This document shows, piece by piece, positions 36,858 to 48,879 of a stretch of 64,000 nt of DNA. The DNA lies in assembly GCF_945859705.1 (NCBI RefSeq), contig NC_079136.1, forward strand, positions 114,821,028 through 114,885,027. Direction: 5' to 3'. Positions within the stretch are counted from its first letter, which is position 1, and each line of letters begins with the position of its first letter. Both the position numbers and the translations under genes were made by a program. The stretch comes from Episyrphus balteatus (taxonomy: Eukaryota > Arthropoda > Insecta > Diptera > Syrphidae). The notes below the pieces were generated by a model, which saw nothing but the letters and a program-made list of their open reading frames with translations, had not been told where the DNA came from and ran no database searches.

Positions 36858-36861
36858 TTAA

Positions 36862-38798
36862 TGTTTAAAGCATACTAAGATCCCACTCCTGCGTAATCAC
36901 CAACTCCCGCCTACTTTCCCCGCCTTGGGATCTTAGTTAAGAAACTTTAAAAAGCAAACTATCACTTTTATGCCCCGAATATCAATTTTAAATGGTAAAG
37001 ATAACCAAATTTAGGTCAATCGCATTAAATTAAAATTTGATTTGGTCAATTTAAATGAGCAAGTCATTTCCCCCCTTCTTATCTCGGATACCTACCTACA
37101 ATTCCATTATTCAAATATCCCCTACTAACACTTACCACTTAATAAAACCCATTAACCCACATAACTATGCTGGCAAAATGAACCTAAATATATACATAGG
37201 TATATCAACACCATAAATTTACCACCTAAATTCACCTCCGATACAACTTCATTAAATTAAATTTATTGAAAAATTATCCCTTCAATTCCCTCTGTTCGGT
37301 CTTTTGCAAAAAAAAAAAAATAAAACATCATCTACGATATCAAATCGATTCTGAGAATAATATCTAATATCCAACCGGGGAAATTCCCAAAATGGCCGTA
37401 AAATTCAATTCACATTTAATAGCATAACATTTCGTTTTCTTATCCTTGAAAAATGTATACAACAAACGCACTCAGACAAACAAAAATAAAAAAAAAAAGT
37501 TTAACTTCAACAAAGCTTACACTTTTTTCTACCAAGAATCCAATACTCGGCATATCGACTTTGACTTCAGTTTCTTGGCACTCTCAAAAAAGCCATAACT
37601 CATTAGAAAAGTAATAGCAAAGCTGCTAGTTCCATCGTTTTGTAGAGAAAAGATGAATTATTACGCCCACTGGAACCAATAAACTTGCAAAATGGAACAT
37701 TCTTTTTGGTTATTTATTACTTAAAATCCGAAGCTAAACGATATTATGACGATGATGAGGCATGAGGGTGGTGGTAAAGAAGGGCTATATGACTATAATA
37801 CGAGAGAGACTAGGTCTAGGCCATGACCTCATGTTCTAGATTCATGGGCCGTTATCGCGTTCGGGCTATTAAAGGTGCTTTAATCGTATAAATCACTCAT
37901 TAGTTTCCCATTCTATATTGCTTAATGTTGAATCTGCGCGCCAAGAGGGTTGGAATATTTATTTTGTAAAAGTGTACAGAAACCAGGATAGGTTTGGGGA
38001 GGGTATAATGTTACAAGCTATTCAAATAGATGATGACGAAATGTAGAACGCAACTTACAACAGGTGAATGGTGTTCGTGTTATTAATGAGGGTTCAGGAG
38101 GATGAAGGAAAGATTTGCATGCGGAGGGAATTTAATTTTAATTCTGCGGGCCATAAGTGTGCTCATTATAATTCTATAATACAGTCAGTCATGAGGGGGA
38201 TGAGAAAGGTTGAAAGTTATGATGGTTGTTTTATGTGGAAATGGATTTAGGTAATTAGGATGATTAAGTTAAGAATCTGATGGAAGGTTATGTTTGTACG
38301 AACACCTTTAGGATTATAATATATGAAGAATTTGTGTCAAAACTGTTAAAACGTGTGTCCCACATCAACACCTGTCATAAAAATCAAAGTTTTGATCAGA
38401 AAAATTGTTAACATGGTTGAAGTGTGAAACGAAATATGAAGTTAGATTGAGTGTCCTTTTCAAACACTTATAGAGGCCGTAGACATCAAAAACTTTACTC
38501 CATGTGCAGTGTGTTTTCGAGGAGACTGTATTTATAATACGTTTTTAATTTACTTGAAAAGTTTTTGTTGAGAAAATTTAAGTATATATAGAAATTTATT
38601 GCAGAAAGTTAACGGAACCGAATAAAATTTTGAAAAATTTTTTTCAATTATTTTATTTAAGTGTAGGTATCCCAAAAAATTTTGAAAAGGGAAATCTGAG
38701 GAAATGCGAAAACTGGAGAAACATTTGTTTTGTTAGTCCTTAAACGACCAAGCTGTAGGTACTTTAAACATAAAATATTTTAATTATTGTGTTGAATT
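36862..38798. other. Intergenic, nothing recognised
   Basis: Somewhat less AT-rich than its neighbours (37700-38300) but with no frame longer than about 60 codons and no recognisable motif. Confidence 0.35.
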
Positions 38799-38997
38799 AC
38801 ACTGGCCAACAATTTTCAACTTTTTAAAATTTTCCAGAAAGATTTATATCATATTTTATAGATTTGAGTTCAGTAAGCGCAAAAATAATATTGGTTTCTT
38901 TCTAGCAGCTCTAGTTTTTGAAATATATTTAATTTTTCATATTTGGGGAAATATTCGTACTAATTTTTAAGTTTTTCTTATTTTGAGCGTTTATTAA

Positions 38998-39276
38998 CCC
39001 TCTGTAAGCACACCTCCTTTTTGTGACGTGATAGGCACACGGGTGCGAATTTGGTTCACACTTTTTCATGTCGCTACAACTTTTTTCGGTCTCAATATTT
39101 AATAGAGAATCATACATGAAATTGATGTAGAATTTTCCGAGGAATTCGAATATTGTTTTCACAATTATTCCGAAAAAAAATATTTTCACCCTAATAAAGA
39201 GACATTTTTGTGACCACATTTTTGAAAAATTTTTATTTTTGTCCTGCCAAATTCGCACCCGTGTGCCGACAGAGGG
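38998..39276 (+). mobile_element. Intact 279-bp piggyBac-type MITE
   Basis: It is bounded by TTAA at 38994-38997 and 39277-39280. The ends are CCCTCTGTAAGCACACCTCC and the complement of CCCTCTGTCGGCACACGGG. A subterminal pair GGCACACGGGTGCGAATTTG occurs inverted near both ends. It is nested in a family C unit: units 2 and 3 show the uninterrupted sequence. It has a sibling in Lamp1 intron 1 (20049-21054). Confidence 0.88.
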
Positions 39277-39819
39277 TTAAAAATTTTCCATTAAATTTTA
39301 TATTAAACTCAATGTATTTGCGGTCAGTACCTTAACCTAAAAACCACATTCATTTTTTTCTAGAAGCTCTATTTTTTGAAATATTTAAGTTTTACACATT
39401 TTGGGGGTAATTTTGTACTTATTTTAAAGTTATGCTTATTTTAACTGTTTGTTAACATTTTCCAAAAATGTTCTTATCGAATCTAATGCGTTTTTGGGTT
39501 CACTAAGCCTAAAATTCACACCAGTTTCTTTCTAGGAGCTCTATATTTTTAGATATTTTAATTTTTCACACTTTTGGGGTATTTCATACTGCATGATTTG
39601 AGTTTTTTGTCTCCAAGTTGTATAATACTCTTTATTTATTTAAATAAAATCAACCAAAACAATAAACAACAACAAAATAAAACTAAAGAAAAAGAAAACT
39701 ACATTATTATAAAAACTCCAAACAAAGAATAACAAATCTTTCACCAACAACAACAACAGAAGATCAAAAAGCTCAGTTCAAATGATAGAAAACAACAACA
39801 CTAAACAACAAAAGAATTT

Positions 39820-39862
39820 GACCTGAAGATGGAGTAGCAGCTCCGAAACGCGTCCTCGTCAC
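39820..39862 (+). ncRNA. Possible hammerhead ribozyme relic
   Basis: The core strings occur in order and spacing: CTGAAGA (39823-39829, fits CUGANGA), stem II GGAG/CTCC with a 6-base loop (39831-39844), GAAA (39845-39848), ACGCGT as a minimal stem III, and the usual cleavage triplet GTC (39852-39854). Stem I is poor: bases before CTGA (TTTGAC) and after GTC (CTCGTC) pair at only about half the positions. Known: hammerheads with short stem III occur in retrotransposon-linked repeats, notably Penelope-like elements. The call is tentative and activity is doubtful. Confidence 0.35.
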
Positions 39863-40394
39863 AAAAAAATATAAAAAGTTGTAAATTTTTAAAATTAAAA
39901 CTTAAAAAAAATAATTTCATACTATTTTTTTTAGATTTTATTAGGTATTACAAGCGTTTTTAAAGCTTTGTTGGATAAATTTGTTTCGAATGTAAAATAA
40001 AATAAAATACAAAAACAAAATTTTAATAAAATAAAATTTAACAAAAAAAAAATTTTATGAATTTCTTTCCTTTTCATGTATGAATAATTTAAAACTAGAG
40101 CTGCTAGAAAAAAACTAATGTTATTTTTGGAATCAGCACCCTAAATTTAGTAAGAAATGATATACAACGGTCTGGAAAATTTTTGTGTGTTGGCCAGTGT
40201 TATTATTGCTGCCTTGACACTTTTACTCTTATAACAACAGAAACTGAAATCATTTTAAAAAAGAATTAAAAAGATTAAAGTGGGTAATGGAAAGGCATCT
40301 AGAAATTAAGTTTTAAGTTTGCTATAAATTTTTTTAAACGAAACCAAAAGTCGCTTGTACATACGTGCTCTTATGTTAAAATTTGATTGGAACA

Positions 40395-40914
40395 TTAGGG
40401 CGGAATTCATAGTCGTCACTCAAGTTGAAAAATATCTCAAGCATCCGCTCATGCGAATCCTTATTCATATTCATCACTTAAGTTGAAATTTTTCCTAAGT
40501 GAACGTCTGAAGAGGCTTCTTTACTTAAGAAACGCTTAAGTTTTTTTCAGTCAGTTGACATTAAAACGCAAGTGTCATTGCAAACGTTTGTTTTTTGTAT
40601 TTGATAATTAAAATTTGTACGAAGGGCATTTTAAATACATAGTTTTTATTTATTTTCAAATATTGTTTAATCGCGACAAATCAAACCGATGGCGAAAACA
40701 AATTTTTTTTTACTACAGTTGATTCAAATCAGTTACATTTTCGAGTATGAGAAAAAATTTTTCTTTAAGACAAGATTTTACTTTACTCAAGTGACAGCCC
40801 TATTTTCAATTCCTTTGAGCGATTGCTGGAAATATTTCTCAACTTACTGGAGCTGAGAAAAATTTGAACTCGAGCAACGATAAAGTCGTTGCTCGAGTTA
40901 ACATTCCGCTCTAA
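40395..40914. repeat. 520-bp MITE with TTAGGGCGGAAT ends
   Basis: TTAGGGCGGAAT (40395-40406) and ATTCCGCTCTAA (40903-40914) are inverted with one mismatch. Near-terminal CGTCACTCAAGTT and GTTGCTCGAGTT are also related. CACTCAAGTT/CACTTAAGTT words repeat inside. It is non-coding. Confidence 0.6.
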
Positions 40915-40944
40915 AGCTTTTTAAAAGTTACAAAAACATCCCAT

Positions 40945-42575
40945 TAAATGGCTTTTACCTTCAAACGTGGTATGCTATTTAATTTCTCATCTCATATAAT
41001 AAAAAAATTTTGAAACATAATTTTGAAAATTGTTAGAGCCGTTTATTAAAAGTATTTTTACATAAAGAATTTCAAAAATATTATCAACTAAATTTGGCAT
41101 GTAATTAAAAAGGTAATATTAATCGCCACAAAATTAAATTTCAATAAAATTCAAGAGTTTATTTTTCAAAATAAAATTTTGATTTTTTTTTATCCAAAAA
41201 TAATTTTTTTGAAAAATGTTAGAGATGCTAAAACCTATTTAGTGCGAAAATTTTCATTGAAATCGGTAGTGACATGAAGAAAACAGTTCTATAGCAAGTA
41301 CCTCTCAAGTAGCACAAAAGTCTAAAATACACCAAAATATTTGGTGTATTTTTTGCACTTTCGTGATATACATTTTGAATATAAAAAATACACCATTTTC
41401 TCGTATATAATAAACTCCGGTGGTTAAAAAAATATACCGATTTTGTTGTATAAATGGCGCTAGTGGTATATTAAATGATCTGGTTTTTGGTGAAAATTAT
41501 CCCTTTGAAATTGAAAAATACATAATAAATCTACGGATAAAATACACCATTTGAATTATTCTGATTTAAAATTTGAACCAAAGTTTATTTTTTACCTCAA
41601 ACAGTTTGATGAATTCTAATCCACACCATTTCTTATGAAATAAATGAAAATGAACTTTTATTCACTTTCATAATATTGCCATAAGAAACTAATGGTTAAA
41701 TATGAATTTGTTTGCCTAATTTAAAAACGAAACACATTCTGTCTACTAATTTTACATACTACCCCCTCTAAAAATCGAGCGCCTCAAAAATGTCAGAGAA
41801 TTAATGATTTTTTTGTTCGATTTTAAAAATCAGTTTTACAAAAATTATATTTTTTTGTTGTTTTTACATTTTTTTAGAAGAGTTCTTTTATAATATAATA
41901 TACCGCATCGAAAAAACCAAATTGCGGGATAATTAGGTCGATAAATATACTATTATAGAAAACTAATTAATTGCCGTCTACTTTATGCATTCTGGTGAAT
42001 TTTATGTCCACAGGGTGTGCTTTCTACACCAAAGAGAGTGTACAAAATGTACCGTTTTGGTTGATTTCAGAATCGAATAATTTTATACACCATTAATGGT
42101 ATATTATTAAAACAACTGAATATCGGTGTATTTTTTGCACGGAATCTTAAAAAAATGTTGAAATTTTTTACAGAAAAGACAGTGGTATAATTTTTATACC
42201 ACTAACTTTGAGAAATACACCATATTTTTTCAATTTCCTCAATTTTACACCAAAATTAATGAATTTACACCAATTTATACACCAGTGTGCTACTTGAGCT
42301 ACCGTTAATAACGGTATAAAAAATATTTTTTTATTTCCAAAGTACATACGATTTTACTTGCCACATTACCTACATGATTCAAAATCGTTAGAGCCGTTTT
42401 TGAGAAAAACAACGCTTTCCTAGTTAGTCATATCGCAAATGATCTAATTCTAATTTTGGTCCTAAAAAATTAAATTCCCCCTATAGAGAATACCAAAAAC
42501 ACTTAACTTCTAAGTTTGAAGCAAATGCCTTCGGTGGTTTAGGCTCTAGCTTGAGATAGAGAGAGAAAGACACAC
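40945..42575 (-). mobile_element. Family A copy 3, degenerate and interrupted
   Basis: The reverse complement shows family A interior words: CGTTAGAGCCGTTTTTGAG, ACCGTTAATAACGGTA, AGTTCTATAGCAAGTACC, and near the edge GTTTAGGCTCTAGCTTGAG. The true ends are lost. A 997-bp element (41303-42299) interrupts it between AGCAAGTACC and GTTAATAACGG. Copies 2 and 6 are continuous there. Confidence 0.65.
41303..42299. mobile_element. 997-bp element, ends CTCAAGTAGCACA, 4-bp target duplication TACC
   Basis: Inverted ends CTCAAGTAGCACA (41304-41316) and TGTGCTACTTGAG (42286-42298) are perfect. TACC flanks both sides (41299-41302 and 42300-42303) and is single in uninterrupted family A copies. Many ACACCA/TGGTGTAT words in both orientations (for example 41332, 41343, 41390, 42031, 42105, 42215, 42250, 42270 and 42280) cluster near the ends and middle. 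No transposase frame is present. Superfamily is unresolved: a 4-bp duplication is used by several DNA transposon groups. Confidence 0.78.
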
Positions 42576-44964
42576 AGTCTTCTCTTGGGCTTTGTAACTT
42601 ACTAAGATGGCTTTAGAATTCGTTAAAAATTTTGCGCCAATATCATTTAAGAAATTGGCAAATAACACATAATTTTGACAATTTTCGAAAAAAAAACGCT
42701 GAAAAATATATATAGGTATTCCGTTAATATAATATAAAATAATTAAAAGCATTTTTTGATACACCTAATTTTACAGTTGCCTTTCTCGAAAATATGACTA
42801 AAATCACTTTTTTTTTGACAAGAAACCAATACTTGTACTGCTTGAAAAAACTAACTAAACGTGACTGGTAGTTTTAAATGTTTTCTTTTCAAATAATCCT
42901 AAATCCAATTTTCATTATTTCCCATTATAAAAAGAATACAATAAAACTATTTCAAAGATTTTCTTAAAATATATCTCTTTTTCGAAGACACATACCCATC
43001 CATATGTATTAACAACAAAAGAATTTGAGATTTTCCAATTTCTCCTCAATTTTCTAACTCCAACCAAAAAAAAAAAAATACAAACAAAAACCAAAGGTAA
43101 TAAGAAGTATAAAATGAAAAATCCACAATTTCTCATAAGAATAAGAAAGATAATAAACATCTGGAAATCCTTGATATTCTTCCATCGTATCTGGCTGCAT
43201 TGTATATTGTTTGTTGTTTGGATATGTTTTTTTAAAGATATTCACACCACGTATAAAAGATATTTTTCTCTCAAGTTTCGATATATGGCTGATTAAGGGG
43301 CAAAGTATATTTTTATAAAAAAAAATTGAAAAAAATAATAACAAAAAAATAATGTCCTTAGAGACAATCCTGAAATAAAAACAAATATATTCTTATCTGT
43401 TAATTCTTCAATCAAAAATTATAGTCTTCCTTTAAAACCAGAGTTCTTTTATAAGACTTTTAATTCATCTTCGATTTCTCTAAGGTAGGAAAGTCGAAAG
43501 AATTATCAACCATCAAACAGAAAAAGCAAGAATGCGTGCGACTCAGGCGAACATTTTTTTTAACAAATTAAAAATCTGATTCATGTGGCCGATTAAAGTA
43601 TAGAAATGAAAGAAAAAAAAATACATACTCGTATCGATATTACAAAAAAAAAAAACAGTCCTCAGACTTGAAAAAACAAACAATAATTTGTAAGCCAACG
43701 CAAAATATCAAGGTGAGGTAATCTAAGATGGGAATCTTTTAAATTCTTTTATTTAACCAACAGAAGACTTTCCTGTGTATGTAGCAATGGACGAATGTCC
43801 TTCTTATCGGATTCCAATAAACACCCACTTCCATATACTCGGTTTGTCTTCCTTTTTACAAATCTTTATGGCCACAACAAATAAATGAAAGAAAATTTCT
43901 ATATTTTTGTAAAGAAATCTTAAAATAGCTTATTGCTACCCATATTGAAACACAACTTCCGCCAAACCTACATCAGTTAATATAACAATCTTAAGAAAAA
44001 CGAAATAGACAAAAAGGGCACAACAACAACGACGACGATGACTATGAAGTAAAAAAAGAGAGAAAAAAAAGAGCAAAATCGATTTTGTTAAGGATTTTCT
44101 CACTCAATTGGCAAAACTTCTTTAACTTCATTTTTTCTACTTGCCATGCCATGGCTTTCCTTTTTTTTTTGTTTTGTATTTTTGTGTATTTATTTTAGTT
44201 TCAATATAAAATGTTAAGAGGATTTTTTTCTTCTTCTTCTCGTTTTATTTTGTTTTGTTAGGTCCTTTTTTGATCCTGCTTAAGTGCTTGCTTTTATACG
44301 GTGTTTATTTTTGTTATGTCAGTTATACGGAATAAAAAGGATAAAAAGGGCAAAAGTGGACAAATTGAACTTGAGGATAATCGATACTTTGATTGAGAAT
44401 CCTTTCAATTTAATTGAGTAACAAATAAAAAAATAAAGGCAATGCCACACTATTAAGAGAAGTTGAAATTAATTGGATAAGAATATTTTTTTATAGATAA
44501 AATTAAACATAAATGGGAAAGAATTGGGAGTTATTTAATTTTTCTGCTATTTTTTTTTTTAATGAACACAAAATATTACGTATACGCCACAGTGTAACAA
44601 TAATTCTTAAAGCATTTAAAAACGATTATAAAGACATATATAATATTAAAGGGCAGACGGTAAATTAAGGCCAAAAAAATATTTTGAAATAAATACTTTA
44701 AATCAAAGTAACAGTACGACTTGCTGGTTCTGGCGAACGTATTGATTGTTTAATTTAATACGATTTCAAAGCTCATCACTTTTTAATTTGTGGTTTTCAT
44801 ATTGTCCTTACAATTGCTTCAACATTTTTAGCAGATTTTCAGTCAGATTGAGGTCAGGGTCTTTCAATATTTTTTAATTTTTGAAGTTTTTGTGGGGTCT
44901 TCAACAAGTAGCTTTTCGTTTTATATAAAAAAACGGTGGTTTTCCACCCAAAATGTTCATATCA
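42576..44964. other. Intergenic, nothing recognised
   Basis: AT-rich with A-runs and purine tracts. Frames near 42915-43344 overlap on both strands and are low complexity. No gene or repeat boundary is supported. Confidence 0.35.
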
Positions 44965-45227
44965 TTTTTACTTGCTCTATAGGGCAAGTATTGGTTTCGT
45001 GTGGAAAAAAAAAATTGAGGTTTTAATTAAAACCAACATTACGATGATAGAGAAGATCAAAAAAGTGGTTTTCGTCATGCTGTCCGTCGGTCTGTGCGTC
45101 CATCTGTACATCGAGGTAGGGCCTAAACGGATGGATGGATTTACTTGAAACTTGGTACAGATGATTTTAACGTAATTCCCTAGACCCGTTTTTTTTTTTA
45201 TTTTTTTAATATCTCCATTTTAAAGCA

Positions 45228-46176
45228 TAGGGTAAGGTGGTATAAGAGTGCGCATTTTAGACAAAATACCAAATAAAACAATAACAAAAAGAATTTAACT
45301 ACTTTTTTTATATATAGTTTTTAGTTTATAATCAAAGCAACGAAAAAAACTTAAAAATGGTAACAAAAATGTATTAATTCAAAAGTTATAAACAAAATAC
45401 CACATTAGGAAATTTGCGCACTCTTATACATCCTATTGTGTAAGAGTGCGCGGCTTAGTTTGTAAGAGTGCGCAGCTGCGCACAGGTGTAAGTTCGCACA
45501 AAAGTCGCAAATAAGATTTCCTATCTTTAAATAAACAGAGTATTTTTCAACCCATCACTCCTTGCATGAGGAACAATCAATTTAGTCTTCGATTAATGGT
45601 TCCGAGAAAATTTCAATATTTCCTAGTTACTCTCATTCGCTTGTTTTTTGTAAAACTTTTATTTGGTTTCTTTTTGGTTGGAATTGCTTTTTCCAGCTGC
45701 TGTGTGCTGGTATATGGACAAATGCCAGTTATTTTGAAGCATTGGATAGCATTTACTGCTCTTATAACCCGCGCACTCTTATACATCATCATGGTGCGCA
45801 CTCTTACACGCTCAGACATGTAATCGAAGAATATATATATATTTCACAATGCACTTTATGACCAGTCTTACGTGTTCCTCAAATGTTTCTTTTTGTCGAC
45901 TTTTTAATGTCCCATACTTTGTTTATTGTTATTTTTTGTTGTTAAGCGGAAAATTTAATTTGTTTGGCAAGAAATATTGGAAAAAAAAGTGCCAAAAAAC
46001 TTAAACTTAACTAGCACCTCTGTTTACAAACACATTTGCATGAAATTTTGACAGCAGATCAAACTCATTTAGATCTTTCCAAAATAAGTGCATTCAGTCT
46101 TATATTCCCTTTCAAACCGTAGAAAATGGCCTTGCGCACTCTTATCAACCGCGCACTCTTATACCATCCTACCCTA
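45228..46176. mobile_element. 949-bp element with TATAAGAGTGCGC terminal and internal repeats
   Basis: The left end TAGGGTAAGGTGGTATAAGA and right end (inward) TAGGGTAGGATGGTATAAGA are inverted, both continuing GTGCGC. About nine copies of T(A/G)TAAGAGTGCGC in both orientations occur (for example 45241, 45417, 45439, 45463, 45773, 45796, 46132 and 46150). Copies 6 and 7 of family A show the uninterrupted site, so the insertion is real. The exact target duplication is unclear (CTCC is possible). Two opposite short frames at 45566-45823 are shadows of each other and have no known motif. Confidence 0.75.
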
Positions 46177-46600
46177 CCTCCCATATAACGTTTTCGAGGT
46201 ATTGCAAATTTCTCGAAAACGGCTCTAACGATTTCGATCAAATTTGGTGTGCAGAATACTCTTATTGATTCCAACAAAACTGCGTTTTTAGTTTTTCTCA
46301 AAAAATGCGGAGAACGGAAATATGGCTTTGCCGTTTTTCAAAAATTGACATATTTTTTAAGTTCATATATTTCATCAAAGCATTAGTTATTTTATTTAAA
46401 ATTTACAGAGATCATTAAGTATAAAATGTTAAAAAAAAATATTTTTAAAAACATTTTTGAAAAAAAAAAAATTTTTAATTTAATTTTTAAACTTTTGATT
46501 TTTTTTTTTGATTTTTTTTTTCTACAAAATCTTAAATTTTCAATAGATATTTAAGATAAAGATACTGTGAACTACAAGAGCAAGTACGTGCGACCCAGTC

Positions 46601-48424
46601 CACACAGGTAAATTTTCCCAAATTCATGGCCAAAACTACAAAAAAAAAATTTGCGATTTGTTGTTTTTTTTTAATGCCAAGTTGTTTACAAATAACATAA
46701 GCTTAGAACCTGATTGATCGTGCGATGCAAATTGTAACTGTTTAATCAGTAGATGCTTTCAAAGTAGAACATTTTAATTAACGAGTGCAGTAGCAAGGTT
46801 GGTTTCTTATAAGAAGTAGTTTGATTTATTTTTTATTTAATTTTTTTTGGCGATTTTAAAAATAATTAACATGGATTCTGTTGCTAGTGGTATGTTAAAA
46901 AAAGATAATGACAAAGATAATGCAAAATTTTAAGTCTAAAGTAAATTTTAAAGCTTCTTAAGATAATGTGTTTGAGCAGTAAAAACAAACAAATTTTTTT
47001 TCTTTGATAATGAAAAAGTTAAGTTGATTTGCGTTTTTCTGTACTGAAAATAGTGTTGAAAAATAGTTAAATGTTTCCTTTATGGGAAACAATCCTAAAA
47101 CATTGCGGTTTTTTGCGACTTTTTATAATATTGGCTTCAAAAGGTGTTGGGGACGGTGATTTTTTTTTTTTTTTTTTTAATTAGATTTTTCTTTTTTGAC
47201 ACAGGATCGTAATTAACTTTCATTTTTCTTTCAAGAAATAAGCTTTCTGAATTTTTTAAAAGCTGTTCGTCACGTGACATTACAGAAAAAATTAATTTTT
47301 TTGGTACCAAAGGTTGAAATATTGAAATTTCGGAGCAAATAGAGAAAAATTTAACGGATTTTGATTTTGCATATATGAACATAGAAGAAGATGGCTGAGT
47401 GCCTCCAGAAATAACAACACCTTCTTAAAACAAAATATAAATTGGTTGCAATATGAAATATCGTTTCCATGCTGAGCCCATGGCTTTGTTGGACGGCCTC
47501 AAATGGATTTTTCAGACCTAAGCGAACGGTCAAAGAGACGTTAAACAGAAGATTTACGTTCTAACTATAATGCCGAAGAATTAAGCTATGCTGCGCCATG
47601 CAACTGCGAGAAAAAGGGAAACTTGTTCATCAAATGTAATGAAAAATATAATATTTTCAACTCCTTCACGTGCTGAAAAATATCAAAAGCTTTGAAAAAA
47701 TTGACCAGAAAATTATTCCATATACAGCAGAAGAAACACTTTCAATAGTTGTTGAAGGAAAATTAACTTAGTTTCATAATAACCATAAAATTTATTCATT
47801 CATTGGACAGCTCGGCGAAGAAGCCCAAGAATCACGAAACAAAGATATAAAGCGTTTCGAGAAAGTTTCCCAAGAAAATTTTCGAGGCAGCAAAATATGG
47901 AAGATGTGTTTTATAATCTCTTGGTGTCTTCTGACCCATTAATAAGTGGTTTGAGAAAACTAAATCCTAAAACAAAAAATGCGTTTCCCTCTGAAATACT
48001 TCAGTTTCTAATAGAACCAGAGATCGAGCAAGCAGACTTATAGTTACAGTTTCACAACTCACAAGTCATTGAATGATGTACACACATACAAACTCACACT
48101 CATGTTTATTTATGTATATAGTTGTTATCTATGCCTGCATTATTTATTTATGTATAATAACGACTGTTCAACTGTTTTTTTCAATCTATTGAATGTATAA
48201 ATATTGTATTATTAAATGTCAAATGAAAGAAACCCTATGGCGTAAAGTAAAAAAAACGACTTTTTTTTTATTTTTTGCTTCTTTTTTGTGAATTTTCGTG
48301 TAAATTTACTTAAAAATTTTGAATTTTATGGAAATTATCCTATTTTGATATAATCATGCAATAATAAATTGAATAAAAACAAAAAATAATTTTGGCCATG
48401 TTTTTGGGAAAATTTACCTGTGTG
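46601..48424 (+). mobile_element. 1.8-kb DNA transposon with 35-bp inverted ends and 5-bp duplication CAGTC
   Basis: The left end CACACAGGTAAATTTTCCCA and the reverse-complemented right end begin identically and match at about 32 of 35 positions (through ATGGCCAAAA). CAGTC flanks both sides (46596-46600 and 48425-48429). Other family A copies read CAGTC once at this point. It contains a broken coding relic (47444-48043). A 5-bp duplication with CACA-starting ends fits the Transib superfamily by established knowledge, but the assignment is inference: I cannot see the DDE catalytic region, which appears deleted. Confidence 0.85.
47444..48043 (+). pseudogene. Internally deleted transposon-encoded protein relic
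   Basis: The left part, across frames, reads DFSDLSERSKRR, then TEDLRSNYNAEELSYA, FSTPSRAEKYQKL and PYTAEETLSIVVEGKLT. The right part reads EEAQESRNKDIKRF, then after a one-base shift ENMEDVFYNLL-like sequence with SSDPLISGLRKL, ending at TAG 48041-48043. These blocks resemble the beginning and end of an uncharacterised, transposon-associated protein common in arthropod genomes (recalled, not searched). The middle is missing and stops or frameshifts occur every 15-40 codons, so it cannot be functional. Confidence 0.65.
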
Positions 48425-48879
48425 CAGTCGTGCATTTTATTTATATTAAAATGGAAGAAAAATGTTGAGCATTTTGAGCTTAACAAAGTTTTTATGTATA
48501 TCTTTTTGGTGTCTTGATAACAAATATATAAAATTTTCAAAAGTAGGTACAACTTCAGGGGTAACTTTGCACTACTAACCAAAAATAATTGTTCTTTGTT
48601 GATGCTTAAGGATTTTCTGGATCACTCATATACAATTTTATAAATGCACTGGACTAACTACAGATACAAAATACAGTATATTTCTCTGTAAAGATAGTTT
48701 GTACCTCCCAGAAATGTAAAAATCACAAGCACCAAATTCCAAAAAGTGATGAAAAGTCAGTGAAATGTGACAACAGTTTTTGATGTCATTGAATTTAGTT
48801 TGCGAACATTTTGAACGAAGTTCTTGTAGTGAAAATGTGGCCAAATACTTTCTGGATCTATGAACATAATGTTCTCGAT

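Larger units (their letters stand above)
38800..40204. repeat. Family C large copy: three-unit tandem array between inverted ends
   Basis: CACTGGCCAACAATTTTC at 38800 and GTGTGTTGGCCAGTGTTA at 40204 are inverted ends. Between them are three imperfect direct units of about 140-180 bp (about 38835-38993, 39285-39463 and 39464-39600). Each has TTTTCC...GTTTCTTTCTAG(C/A/G)AGCTCTA...ATTTTTCACA...TTTGGGG. An inverted fourth partial unit lies at 40090-40200. A piggyBac-type MITE interrupts unit 1, and a separate A-rich insert occupies about 39605-40080. Confidence 0.65.
44965..48443 (+). mobile_element. Family A copy 4, interrupted by two other elements
   Basis: It starts TTTTTACTTGCTCTATAGGG, then CATTACGATGATAGAGAAG, GTCCGTCGGTCTGTGCGTCC and GGGCCTAAACGGATGGATGG. 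It resumes after the first insert at CTCCCATATAACGTTTTCGAG. Its 3' hairpin region GTGCGACCCAGTC/GTGCATTTTATTT is split by the second insert. Removing both inserts restores a copy of about 720 bp colinear with copies 6 and 7. Confidence 0.82.

Noticed and set aside
45566..45823. Small hydrophobic protein in either strand
   Set aside because: Frames on both strands coincide inside a transposon insert. No known motif, and the cysteine and aromatic pattern is not convincing.
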